Below are positions 1-11,262 of a DNA stretch of 64,000 nt, one piece after another (within the stretch, counting starts at the first letter, position 1; every line of letters begins with the position of its first letter). This stretch comes from Portulaca oleracea (taxonomy: Eukaryota > Streptophyta > Magnoliopsida > Caryophyllales > Portulacaceae): positions 3,195,347 through 3,259,346 of the forward strand of contig CM055892.1 in NCBI GenBank assembly GCA_029582165.1. The letters are read 5' to 3'. Made by a program: the position numbers and the translations under genes. The notes beneath the pieces are model-generated. The model did not search any database, was not told the origin of the DNA, and saw nothing but the letters and a program-made list of their open reading frames with translations.

Positions 1-1707
1 CTGGCCCAATACATGACCCCGAATGTCACCAATCCTCCTATGGCCATCAATGCTCCCAACATCGCGAACAATGATTTTGAGCTAAGAACTCCTTGATCAG
101 TCTGGTTAAAGCTGCGCCATTCCGTGGTCACCCTAGTGAGGACCCCAACCGACACCTTCGTATCTTCCGCCAAGTGTGCAATACGTTCTAGGCGAACGCG
201 GTCTCACCTGATGCAATCAAGCTGCGTTTGTTTCCATTTTCCCTGGAGGACCGAGCGTGGGAGTGGCTGGATTCCTTCCGGCGAACTCCATCACCACTTT
301 CGATCAGATGGTGAACACATTCCTTGCCAAATACTTCCCGCCGAGTAAGCTGACGAACATGCGCAACCAGATTTCCACTTTTGTCCAAGAGCCGGATGAG
401 AACCTGTACGACGCTTGGGAGCGGTTCAAGGATCTACTTCGCCGGTGTCAGCAACACGGTTTTGAGCCATGGGTGCCCATCCAGGCTTCTACAATGGAGT
501 GGACGACCAGTTGAGAGCGATGATTCTCGCAGCAGCTGGGGGGAACATAATGGACAAGGCGGTCGATGATCTCTACTCTTCGATCGAGCAAATGGCGTCT
601 AACAGTCATCAGTTGTCCAAGCCCCGTTCCTCGAGAACAGGAGGTAAGTATGATGTAGATGCCATTTCTGTTTTGACTACTAAAATAGATGCTGTGACTC
701 AAAAGATAGATCGCTTGCATGTGAATGCCAACCCTCCCCAACCATGTGCTTCTTGTAATTCATTTGAGCATGAGACTATGTTTTGTCCTGTTGGGTTAGC
801 TTGTCCCGAGACCTCGGACCAGGCCAATTACATTGGAAACTCAAGATAGAACTTTGACCCGTACTCTAGTGTTTACAACCCGGGATTGAGATATCATCCT
901 AATCTTTCCTATCGGAATAACAATCCCACGGGACCGCACCACCAACAACAGGCCCAAAGACCACCTGGTTTCCAAAGACAACAAGCCCAACCCCAACCTC
1001 GCCAAGCCCAAGAGCCTGACTGGAAGGCATTGGTGGAACGTATGTTGGTGTCTCATAATCAGCATGAAGAGACCATCAAGCTTTTAGTTGATAGAGTTGA
1101 CCAGTTGGCAACTCACAACAAAATACTTGAGTCTCAGATTGCTAGCCAGGCTAGTACTTCCTCCACTTCTCCAGGAAAGCTTCCTAGCCAACCTGTAGCG
1201 GACCCAAAAGACCAATGCAATGCCATAACCTTAAGAAGTGGGACGCAATTGGCGAGACCTAGGGCTATGTGTGATGAGCATGTTGTTGTTGATGTGCATG
1301 ATGATGCTGCTAAGAATGTGATTGATGCTAAAAATGTTGTTAATGATGTGAATGCTGATGTGAGTGATGGTGTGCATGAAGAGGTAAATGTGCCTTCAAA
1401 AGAACCTGTGACTGATGTTGATGTGCAAGGTGAGAAAGAAGTTTCTAAGGATGCAACGGGAATTCCCCAAAGAGTTTACACTCCACCCTTGCCTTTCCCT
1501 CAAAGAATGGCTAAGGTTAAGAGTGCTAAGAAATTCTGGAAGTTCTTGGAGGTCCTCAAGAAACTCCATATTAATATTCCCTTCACCAATGCCCTGTCTC
1601 AAATGCCTTCTTACGCTAAATTTTTGAAAGAAATTTTAACAAACAAGAGGAAGTTGGAAGAGCATGAGACCGTGGCATTGACGGAACAGTGTAGTGCCGT
1701 GCTCTAA
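1..1707 (+). pseudogene. gag: gag of element A (broken)
   Basis: This is the capsid/nucleocapsid part of the polyprotein. The start codon is just outside the window; the related copy in C begins at 24128. A base missing near 85 relative to C shifts the frame. Capsid-type sequence follows, for example LYDAWERFKDLL near 403-438. A perfect CX2CX4HX4C zinc knuckle (CASCNSFEHETMFC) lies at 745-786. A TAG at 847-849 replaces a CAG still present in C, and a TAA ends the segment at 1705-1707 where C has CAA. Beyond the knuckle is a Gln/Pro-rich linker and a variable Asp/Val-rich stretch (about 1265-1440). Confidence 0.88.
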
Positions 1708-4700
1708 AATAAGCTTCCCCCGAAGCTTAAGGATCCCGGTAGCTTCACCTTTCCTTGTGAAGTTGGAAAGATTTCCATTGACTGTGCATTATGTGATCTT
1801 GGTTCTAGTGTGAGTCTTATGCCTCTCTCTTTCTCCCAAAAGCTTGGTATGGGTGAACTAAAGCCCACTACTATTTCCCTCCAGTTGGCTGACCGATCGG
1901 TGAAGTTTCCCAAAGGAATCTTAGAGGATGTTCCCATTAAGTTTGGTAGTTTCTTTGTTCCTGTTGACTTTGTTATCCTTGAGATGGAGGAAGACACCCG
2001 TACCCCTATTATTCTTGGTAGACCTTTCATGGCTACGGCTGGGTGTTGCATTGATGTGAAAAATGGTAGGATGTCCTTTAGTATAGGAGGTGAGAAAGCT
2101 GTATTTAATCTGTTTGAAGCTGCTAAATTCCCTGCATTTGCTGATGATTGCCTTAGAGTGGATATCCTTGATTCCATTCTTAGGGAGGATAGCACTAACA
2201 TTCGTTCTCACGATCCTCTTGAGCTTTGTTTGTTGTCTAACAGTAAAACCCAGGATCACGATCCCGAGGTTGCCCATTGTGTGAAGCTCTTGCAGGTATC
2301 CCCAGAAATTCCACCGATGTTAGAAACGGTGGAGGCATTAGAGACTGAAAGCAAAAGCAAGCAAGCTTCGAGTGAGAAGGAAGCTCCAAAGGTAGAATTG
2401 AAACCTCTCCCTTCTTCCCTAAGGTATGAATTTCTTAGTCCCAATTCTTCTTATCTTGTGATTGTGAATGCAAATTTGAATGATGGTGAGATTGATTCAT
2501 TGTTGAGAGTCCTTAGGTTGCATCGTAAAGCCATTGGCTATATCATAGATGACCTTAAGGGCATTAGTCCCTAAGTTTGCATGCATAGGATTTTGATGGA
2601 AGATGACTATAAACCCACCATAGAAAGTCAAAGAAGGTTAAACCCTAACATGAAAGAGGTGGCGAAAAAGGAGGTCTTGAAATTACTTGATGCTGGGATT
2701 ATCTACCCTATTTCTGATAGAGAGTGGGTGAGTCCGGTGCATGTTGTGCTTAAGAAGGAGGGGGGGGGGGGAGGGATGACTGTGGTGAAAAATGAGAACA
2801 ATGAGCTGATTCCTACCAGGACTGTTACGGGGTGGAGGATGTGTATTGACTATCGCAAACTGAATGATGCCACCCGTAAAGACCATTTCCCTCTCCCTTT
2901 ATTGACCAAATTCTTGACAGACTGGCGAATAATTCATACTTTTGTTATCTAGATGGGTATTCCGGGTTTTTCCAAATCCTTATCCACCCTAGTGATCAGG
3001 AGAAGACTACCTTCACCTGTCCTTACGGTACATTTGTCTGTAGGAGAATGCCATTTGGGTTGTGTAATGCACCTACTACTTTCCAACGATGTATGATGGC
3101 TTTTTTCTCTAATTTTATTGAGGACATTATGGAGGTCTTTATGGATGATTTTTCAGTCTATGACAATTCTTTTGATCATTGTTTGAGAAATCTTGCTGAA
3201 GTGTTGTCTCGATGTGAAGAAGTGAATTTGGTTTTGAATTGGGAAAAGTGCCATTTCATGGTACAAGAGAGTGTAGTCCTTGGTCATGTTGTGTCAAGCA
3301 AAGGCATTGAGGTTGAAAAAGCAAAGGTTGAGGTGGTTGAAAGACTACCACCTCCAACCTCTGTTAAGGGTGTTAAGAGTTTTCTTGGACACGTTGGTTT
3401 CTACCGACGGTTCATAAAGGATTTTTCAAAAATTTCTAGACCTCTTACCCGATTGCTTGTCAAAGATGCACCTTTTGTATTTGATGATGTTTGCTTGAGT
3501 GCTTTCAACTGGTTGAAGGAAGCTTTGATCACTGCGCCCATTATGCAAGCCTGACTGAAATTTTCCATTTGAAGTGATGTGTGATGCGAGCGACTATGCA
3601 TTGGGGGCAGTTTTGGGGCAAAGAAGAGATGGCAAGCCTTTCGCCATCTACTATGTGAGCCAAACTCTGGATGAGGCTCAAGTCAACTACGCCACCACGG
3701 AGAAGGAATTCTTGGCGGTAGATTTTCGCCTTCGAGAAGTTTCGACCATACTTGATCAACTCCAAGATGATTGTGTTCACCGATCATGCCGCCATTCGAA
3801 ACCTCGTGAAGAAGTCGGACTCTAAACCTCGGCTCATTTGCTGGGTGTTATTGCTGCAAGAGTTCGATTTAGAGATTCGGGGCAAGCCCGGATTGCAAAA
3901 CGTGGTGGCCGATCATCTCTCTCGATTGGAGGATGTTCCGAAGGAGAAGCTCCCTATTGATGATTCTTTTCCGGAAGAGAAGCTCATGGCTGTGTGTACC
4001 CCATTTATTCCATGGTATGCCGACTACGTCAATTACCTTGTATGTGGAGTGTTACCACCAGATCTATCATATCAACAAAAGACGAGGTTCCTATTCGAGG
4101 TGAAGAGCTATGTATGGGAAGAACCACTTCTTTTAGAGGTGAAGAGCTATGTATGGGAAGAACCACTTCTTTTCAAGCTGTGTGCCGATGGGGTGTATCG
4201 AAGATGTATTCCGGAGGAGGAAGTTCAAGGAGTGTTGCATCATTGTCATTCCACTACTTATGGTGGACATTTTGGCCCCGACGAAACTGCTTCCAAGGTC
4301 TTGCAAGCCGGCTTCTATTGGCCGACCCTCACCAAGGATGCAAGGGAGTATGTGCTCACATGTGATCGGTGTCAAAGGATGGGCAACATTTAGAAGAGGC
4401 ACGAGATGCCCCAAAGCGGTGTCTAGAGGTTGAGCTCTTTAACGTGTAGGGGATAGACTTTATGGAACCTTTCCCTCCACCTCACAAGAACCTCTACATC
4501 CTTGTTGCCGTGGATTACGTATCCAAATGGGTGGAGGCGATTGCATCTCCGACCAATGATTCAAGGGTCGTCATCAAATTCGTCAAGAAGAACATTTTCA
4601 CTCGATTTGGCACTCCTAGAGCCTTGTTGTGTTACAATGGCACCCACTTTCGCAACCGACTGCTTGAAACTCTCCTGAAGAAGTATGGGGTGTTCCATAA

Positions 4701-5334
4701 GGTGGCAACGCCTTACCATCCTCAAACAAGTGGTCAAGTGGAGCTATCGATTAGGGAGTTGAAGAGCATTCTCTAGAAGACAGTTGACTGATCCCGGAAG
4801 GATTGGTCATTGAAGCTTGATGACGCCTTGTGGGCGTACCGCATGGCGTTCAAGACTCCCCTTGGCACCACTCTATTCCGGTTAGTGTATGGGAAGCCAT
4901 GTCATTTGCCCGTAGAGATGGAACATCGAGCATTTTGGGCAGTCCGAACTCTGAATTTTGATGCCAAGGCAACCGGTGAGAAGCAAATGCTTCAATTGCA
5001 AGAATTAGAGGAACTGCGGTTGCAAGCTTATGAGAGTTCGAGGATCTACAAGGAGAGGACCAAGAAGTGGCATGACAAGTTCATCTTGCCAAAGAGGTTC
5101 AAGGAAGGAGACATGGTCCTTTTGTTCAACTCAAGGTTGAGAATGTTTCCGGGAAAGCTGAAACCCCGGTGGTCCGGGCCATTCCAAGTAATGAAAGCAT
5201 ATCCCCATAGAGCTGTGGAAGTATGGAGTGAGTTTACCGCCACATTTAAAGTCAATGGGCAGCAACTAAAGCCCTACATCACGGGCCAAATTGAGGAGAA
5301 AGCCGAATGTTATACCCTCGCCGACCCCGTATGA
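1708..5334 (+). pseudogene. pol: pol of element A: protease, RT, RNase H, integrase (broken)
   Basis: Aspartic protease motif ALCDLGSSVSLMP lies near 1786-1824. A nonsense TAA at 2572-2574 precedes the RT. The RT keeps GWRMCIDYRKLN and the catalytic FMDD (about 3139-3150), with a one-base loss near 2900. RNase H starts near 3570 (MCDASDYALG), after a small indel near 3553. The integrase has an HHCC zinc region (about 4230-4380). Its core has the first Asp in IDFM near 4455, but the second catalytic Asp is Tyr (CYNGTHF, about 4630), and the Glu is in GQVEL (about 4735). A 39-bp in-frame tandem duplication starts at 4097. A G-run near 2760 lengthens a Gly stretch next to the RT start. The reading ends at 5334. 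Confidence 0.92.
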
Positions 5335-6638
5335 CTTGAGGTAAGTATCGTCTATCTTAAGACATTAAACTAGCGCTTCTTGGGAGGCAACCCAAGCTTT
5401 TTAGTTACTTTTCTTCCCTTTTCTTTCCTTTAGTCTTTTGTAGGAGTTTGTTTTTCCTTGTTTTTCATTTCTTTCCCCATTCCTAGTTTTCTCGTTTCCC
5501 TATTTCCTTTCATTCATATTAGTTTCTTTTCTTCGCTTTCCCTTTTGTTGTTTTAACCGTGTGCTTCTTTTGTATAGTGTGAGTATACTGAAAAAAAACA
5601 GAGAAAAAGAGGGAGAGAGAGTGAAGAAAAGAGAAGTTCGAGGGAGTGAAAGAGTTGAATTAGAACAAAAAAACTAGCATGGAGGGGTGAGATTGAGGGA
5701 GTCTTGAAGGTTATTGAGACTGAAGAAGAGCTTTGAGTGAGAAATGAAGGTAAAATAAGAGAGTGAAAATGTGTGTATATGGTTGAAGGTGAGAGAAAAG
5801 GAGGGAGTTAGTAGAGTTGGAATCTGTAAATATGAGTAAAAAGATGATAGAGAGAAGTGTGGAAGGTGTGCTCAGAAAACCGGCTCAATATGGCGCTTCA
5901 GCGCCAACCACGGCCTGCCCAAGGTCTTCACCACGGACCGTGGCCATTAGGGCTAGTTTTTTCCCAGCAAACTCCACTTCCAGCGCCAACCACGGTTAGC
6001 CCGTGGGATTGACCACGGACTGTGGCATCCATCCTCCCCTCTCTCCCAAAATCTCCCTCGAAACACCCACTTCCAACGCCAACCACGGTCTGCCCGTGGC
6101 ACCTGCCACGGACCGTGGCGGCTGGAAATCGCATAGAACTTCTTTTCTTTTCTTTTGTTTTCGCCCAATTCCTTTCTTTCCTTCTTCCTGAACCTTGCGC
6201 GACCCTAAACCCTAACTCTCAATGTCCATTCTACTCCTTCTCTTCTTCCTCCCTCATAAAACCTAACCCTAACCACAACCACCATTCGAGCCATCCTCAG
6301 CCACCAATTCATCCTCCTCCTTCTTCTGCTTCTTCATCTCCGTTCTTCCACCATTCTTTCTTTCTCTCACCAGACTCGCCTAACCCCACTCGACCCTCAC
6401 CATTCGCACCTCACCACACTCACCTAACCCCACTTGACCCTCACCATTCGAACACCACCCACACTCGCGCGAACGCTAACCCTAACCCTACTCGAGCCTT
6501 AGCCCTACTCTAGTCACATGTTCGATCCCCCACAACCCCCATTCGACCACCACATCCACAAATTCGAACCGCACCACCGTCTCTTCCATCCTTCATAGTC
6601 ACTTTTCCAAGTCACCATTGTTGGAGCTTCAAGTTGCA
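5335..6638 (+). other. Post-pol spacer and leader of ORF3, element A
   Basis: This stretch lies between pol and the third ORF. It starts with pyrimidine-rich sequence and a purine-rich stretch (5580-5830). A copy of the polypurine-tract motif TAGCATGGAGGGGT sits at 5675-5688. Three pairs of GC-rich palindromes (5908-6118) match the pair in the LTR. A CT- and C-rich segment with telomere-like CCCTAA units (about 6200-6500) follows. I see no coding sequence. The palindromes suggest a control region for the ORF at 6639. Confidence 0.6.
5908..6118 (+). repeat. Three palindrome pairs in the ORF3 leader of A
   Basis: Each pair is a 17-nt unit CCACGG-N5-CCGTGG followed after 6 nt by a 13-nt unit CCACGGACCGTGG. 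Unit positions are 5908-5924 with 5931-5943, 5990-6006 with 6013-6025, and 6083-6099 with 6106-6118. Centres are 21 bp apart in all three. The first unit of the first pair has a decayed right arm. The same pair occurs once in the LTR at 10161-10196. Function unknown; a dimer-binding site or RNA hairpins are possible. Confidence 0.85.
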
Positions 6639-7971
6639 ATGGCACCCAAGAAGAGACGAACCGATGCTGCAGGACCCTCGAACCAGCCGAATCCAAGGGA
6701 GCTTCATGCCTAGTGAGCCGCTAACCGTGCCGCTATGGAACCAGGTAACGATCCCATCCCTTTTTAGTTTAATAGTCCTATGCATACCGCTAATTACTTG
6801 CGTTTAAAATCCCATGGATTTGTTGCTACTCATTATATAGATGATGCTTTGTTGCAATCTATGGGTATTTTAGATGACATAAGATGGTTGTTTGCTAGAG
6901 GGGGGATGGGTGACTACTTAAACATCAAGGAACCCTCCTATTCGGACTTGACCTTAGAGTTTCTGAGTACTCTATACACTAAAGTTCAAAACGGACGAAA
7001 TTGTCAAGAGGGGGTCATCAGGTTCCGTCTGCGAGGCCAAGATTATCAGTTGAATTTGCGTACTTTCAATAACATTTTCCACCTCCCGCCTCCCCTAGAT
7101 GTGAGCGAGCGTTGTGTGCCACCGAGGTATAACCCGGATCCCTTCTAGGAAATGATCACCGGGGAGCCACATTTTGACTCTAGTAGATCAAAGCGACCGA
7201 AATTAAGAACCCCGTGATTATAGTAGCTCTATGTATCTTCGCGACGAGCTTTTTCACGAGAGATGACAGTACGAATATGCCTCGGATGGCGGAGTTGTTT
7301 TTGATGAGGAAAATGTATGAAAATGAACAAATGGACCCAGCTCCTTTTTAATAACACATCTACAGGAGATAGCTAATAGGAGTAAAGGAAAGATTACTTG
7401 CTGGGGGGGTTGTCACTAGGATTGCAAAATCTCTAGGAGTCATGCCGAATGAGGAGTATAGGATTCCAGGTTCTGAGAGGCTAGATCATAGCACTTTGAC
7501 TACCATGCTCTTTATTGTTTCTCGGGGGGGGGGGGGGGTAGTATTTACTGGAGGTACCCTAATAGGCAGCTCATGTAGTTGCTTAATGTAGCCCGAACAA
7601 TGATCCAAAATCGGGCCAACTTTTCCTTTTTACCAGGGGGGATGGTGACTCGATCCCCTAGACCTTATCAACTACGAGCCTGACTCCGACCAAGAACAAC
7701 CCCATCCCCCTCAATCATGTGGCCCTTCATCTTCTCACGCCTTTAACATGGATGACTTCTCTAGTGCACTCCACGAGATCCACAACGAGCAAACCTCCCT
7801 TAGGGAGTATGTCCAATCGGAGCATGTTGAGCTCTGGGGCATGATTGCGTCGCAAAACCAGCACTTGACCAACATGAGCGAGTGTTTATCCGCGATACGT
7901 GGTTGGTTCGAGAGCCATGGAGCCTAAATTCCTTACACTTACCCTCTGCCTCCTCCTGATGAGTGATGATT
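6639..7971 (+). pseudogene. Third ORF (ATHILA ORF-like) of element A, broken
   Basis: An ATG at 6639 opens MAPKKRRTDAAGPS, a basic start typical of post-pol ORFs of Athila elements. A stop follows within about 25 codons. The longest open stretch is 6780-7148 and includes FVATHYIDD, a GMGDYLNIKEPSYSDLT segment and FRLRGQDYQLNL, resembling the ATHILA ORF-1 family by memory. Downstream sequence is shifted and carries stops plus a 15-base G run (7524-7538). A C-terminal helical stretch SEHVELWGMIASQNQ is readable at about 7815-7860. Role unknown: such ORFs have been called env-like or putative transposon proteins, without proof. Its counterpart in D is far better preserved. Confidence 0.65.
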
Positions 7972-9877
7972 TGATCATTGACCTTTCTCCCTTCCCCCCT
8001 ATGATGATTGCTTCTTCTTAGCATTGAGGACAATGCTATGTCCTAGCATGGAGGGGTGGGTTTTGAGTGATTTGATTGTCTTGTTTGATTGATTTGGTTG
8101 CCATGTTTGATGTTTGGTGATAACTTGTTTGCATATACATTTGTACATATTCTACATCATGCATATAGTTTGCACAACATATAGTTATATTTCAGGATCT
8201 AGATGTGTCTTTTCTTTCGTTTGTTTTTCCTTCCTCTTTTTAGGTAGTTATATGAGCATATAGGTTGCATTTAGTTTAGTTCACATTTAGTTTAGTAAAA
8301 AAAAAATTAAAAAAACAAGGAAAAGCCAAAAATAGAAAAAAATCATGAAAAAAAATTTAGGATAGCTTTAGGATTAGATTAGGTAATCCTCCGGTGATGA
8401 TTGTAAGCTAAGTAGTGTTTCTTGTAGCTTGGTTTAGCCTTTGCCTAGCCCGATTGTGATTCAAAGTTTTGAAAAGAATTTTCGAAAACATCTTGATTTG
8501 GGATTGCATCTTGATAGTAAAGAATTGATTGCCCTTCTTGACCCATTGATGTGAGCTTGGCATATGAACGTTTATGTTCTCTGATTGGTTATTGAGCACA
8601 AACCCGTGAGGCCAAAATGACTAATCATTTTTATTAGTCTCATATTCCCATGTGTGACTCAACCTTGGTTGCGATCTCTATAACTTGCTTTTCATCTCTT
8701 TGAAACTGCATTTTGCATCATGCATTGACAGCATGATTGAGGCATTCACTCGCACGTATTGTAGCTACTTACATAGCCAGATAGCCACCCGAATCATGTA
8801 ATTTCCCGCCTTTAACCCTTCTTTTAGCCTTTGATTACTCTGTCCTTCTTGAAATAAACCGAAATTGTAAGCCTTGGCCGATTACATATCTTCCTACCTT
8901 AAGCCATTGCTTGGAGAATATTGAGTGTGGATAATAGGGTTACTTGTGAATACATTCGTAGAATGGTATGTTGGGAATGTCATGAATATGAAGTGATGGG
9001 TTGTTCCCACTTATGTAGTTTCACTTGCCATTGCTTGATTATACTAGTGAAACCCGGCGAGTTTTGTGCTGAATTTTGTATATAACTCACTTGCCATTCA
9101 CACGCTTCGAAAAAAAAGAAAGGAAGCAAAAATCGAAAAAAAGATAAAAAAACAACAAACAACAAACAAAAAAAAAGGAAGCACAAGTGTGACGACAATT
9201 GAGAAATCTAGTATTGAGGCGGTTTCCAATAAATGTTTCGGGATTATTATGAATGCTTATGGGTGAGTAAGGTTCGATAACATTGCGAGAATTTGGCAAA
9301 GTATTACTCCAAGCTTGGCTTCGAGCTCCACTTATCAAAATATTTTCCGTTCCTTACCCCTAACCTTAGCCCCGTTACAACCCCTTCAAAGACCTCTTGA
9401 TTGTCATTCGCATTTTGCATATAGCGGTAGAGAATCGAGATGATTAGCAAGCATATGGTAGATTGTTTCCTAGGCTAGAGTATTGAGAGAACCAAACATC
9501 GAATTCATTTTCAAAACACATGAGAGGAGTGTTTCTACATTCCCAAGAGTGAGGATTGCTCTCAACTGTCTTAGTTTCATACTCATACATGTGCTTTCTC
9601 GCTAATTTGGTGACGGAGGGGTGATTGATTTGATCTTGATGGTGTAACTCCCCAAAATCCTTTTCGAAAATTTCCCTCTATCTTGTGCCAAAATGTTTTA
9701 ACCACTTTTGGGCTGTGTTTTGGTTAGGCCTAGTTGCTTGAGAGTTCTGCTAACGCTTACCTGAGGGGGCTTGTACATAGAATGGTTGAGTCTTCTTGCG
9801 TTTTCATTTTTTCTTCTTCTTTTGATTTCTTTTTCCTAGTTTTGAGTCTAGTACTTGCTTAGGGACAAGCAAGGTTT
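7972..9877 (+). other. 3' noncoding region of element A
   Basis: No ORF of note. A second copy of the polypurine-type motif TAGCATGGAGGGG lies at 8044-8056. The rest is AT-rich with A-runs (8298-8360, 9105-9180). This length of noncoding DNA before the 3' LTR is usual for Athila-type elements. Confidence 0.6.
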
Positions 9878-9892
9878 TAGCATGGAGGGGTT
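9878..9892 (+). promoter_or_regulatory. Polypurine tract of element A
   Basis: TAGCATGGAGGGGT lies directly before the LTR start TGATAAGT at 9893. This is the position of the plus-strand primer in LTR retrotransposons. Two further copies of the motif (5675, 8044) flank the ORF3 block. Confidence 0.75.
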
Positions 9893-11240
9893 TGATAAGT
9901 ACATTATTTGCACTTATTTCTAGGTATTTTAGAAGCATAATCATGGTAGATTTAGGCCAAAAATGTGTTTAATCTTCCCCATTTCTCTATTTACGCTTGG
10001 TCTTTGTGTTTTTGGTATTGATTTTCAGGTTCAAGGCAAAAAATTCTATCTTAGGAGCAAATTTGGTAAGACCAAGGGTACCACGGGCTTCAACTATTGT
10101 TGATTAGACCTGGTACAAGTTTCAGCAAGAAACGAGCAGAGAACAGCCAGGCGGCGCCAACCACTGGCTGCCCGTGGTGACCGCCATGAACCGTGGTGGC
10201 CGCTGTTTCCTCGCTTTGGCGGTTATTTTTACGGAAATAAACCGGGAAGAGAGATAGAAGGTCGTTCATCATTCATTCTGGGCAGAAAAAGAGAGCTTCT
10301 TGAGTAATTCATCACCAAAACATCTACATCCATCAAGAATCAATCTGAAGAATTTGAAGAATTGGGATTCGAGAGAAAGCACGCGACACTCGTGAAGTAC
10401 TTTCCAATGAACACTCGTGAATTTGAAGAATTGGGATTCGAGAGAAAGCACGCGAGACTCTTCGGAATTCCTCCTAGTGTTTGCTTTACTCTTCTCATAT
10501 TTCTTTCTTAGTTCTAGAATTGATTATCATGTTTAGGACGTATTTCTTGTTTCCAATGAATATTTGTGAGTAGATTTCGTTCTTTCTAGGGTTCTATGAA
10601 CTAACATTATGGTGTTTGATTAGAATGTTTTAGTTTGTGCTTGAATTCTTGATTGAATCAATAGAAAGTTACGTTTTTCATGCTTACGAACGTTCTTAAG
10701 GCCTTGGATGTTTGTAATTCTGAGATTAACCTGAGAAGTACCCAAAGGTGAATTAGGGGAATTTGACTACCAACCTGTCTACCTAGGCTTACGAAAGTTG
10801 AAAAAGGAGTAGTAAACTAGGGAATCATTAGATAACCCGACTTTTTGAGACCTTCAATTCTATTTAACCTGAAAGGCAGAAAAAAGTTGTTGATTGGGTT
10901 AGTCAGGATAATTCTATTTAGCATAAAGGGCGATAGAATTTAGAGGTTATCGATTCTTGATTTATTTGAGTTACTTTCTTGCGCATGCTTTAACTTGTCT
11001 TTCAGACCCTGTTGTTAGGTGAATAAAACCCTAGAAGCCTTCATCCATTGAATTACCTCAAGCTCAACTTTTCCTGTCGACCTTAATTTTAGTTAGTTCG
11101 TTAGAAATCATCAAAAATCATCAAACCCGATTGGCTTAGCAATTAAGTAGAGGGATAGTTCACTGTGTTACTAGACTAAGTCCCTGTGGGATCGACCTTG
11201 ACATTGCTACAACAGTACCCGTGCGCTTGCGACCCTGTCA
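9893..11240 (+). repeat. 3' LTR of element A
   Basis: The LTR starts TGATAAGTAC and ends GACCCTGTCA. Limits are supported by the polypurine tract on the left, by foreign sequence on the right (element C from 11241), and by the matching LTR of element C on the minus strand (24406-25663). One palindrome pair sits at 10161-10196 in U3, ahead of an AT-rich TATA-like stretch near 10230. A repeated segment containing GAAGAATTGGGATTCGAGAG occurs at about 10347 and 10422. Confidence 0.93.
10161..10196 (+). promoter_or_regulatory. Palindrome pair in U3 of LTR A
   Basis: A 17-nt unit (10161-10177, CCACTG-N5-CCGTGG) and a 13-nt unit (10184-10196) have centres 21 bp apart. This is the same layout as the three pairs ahead of ORF3 in this element. 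One arm of each unit has a substitution. Confidence 0.75.
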
Positions 11241-11262
11241 CCCCCAATGCGAAGTCGCTTGC
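11241..11262 (-). mobile_element. 22-bp remnant of element C RNase H between A and B
   Basis: On the minus strand this reads as RNase H sequence. It joins seamlessly to 20738 once element B and one TSD copy are removed. The equivalent stretch of A is 3580-3605 (GCGAGCGACTATGCATTGGG). It is the only piece of C left between the two insertions. Confidence 0.88.

Larger units (their letters stand above)
1..11240 (+). mobile_element. Athila-type Ty3/gypsy retrotransposon A, 5' end outside the window
   Basis: The order gag, protease, RT, RNase H, integrase, long leader, third ORF, polypurine tract and 3' LTR is visible. It matches the Athila group of Ty3/gypsy elements, which carry an extra ORF after pol. 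The 5' LTR and primer binding site lie left of position 1. The 3' LTR ends in TGTCA at 11240. The next 22 bases belong to the oppositely oriented element C, so A inserted into C; its TSD cannot be checked because the left side is not in the window. Every ORF carries stops or frameshifts, so this is a dead copy. Confidence 0.93.

Noticed and set aside
6198..6500. Telomere-like CCCTAA units in the A leader and near 35765 in D
   Set aside because: Only one to three units within C/T-rich transposon leader; no array that would indicate a telomere or a fusion point.
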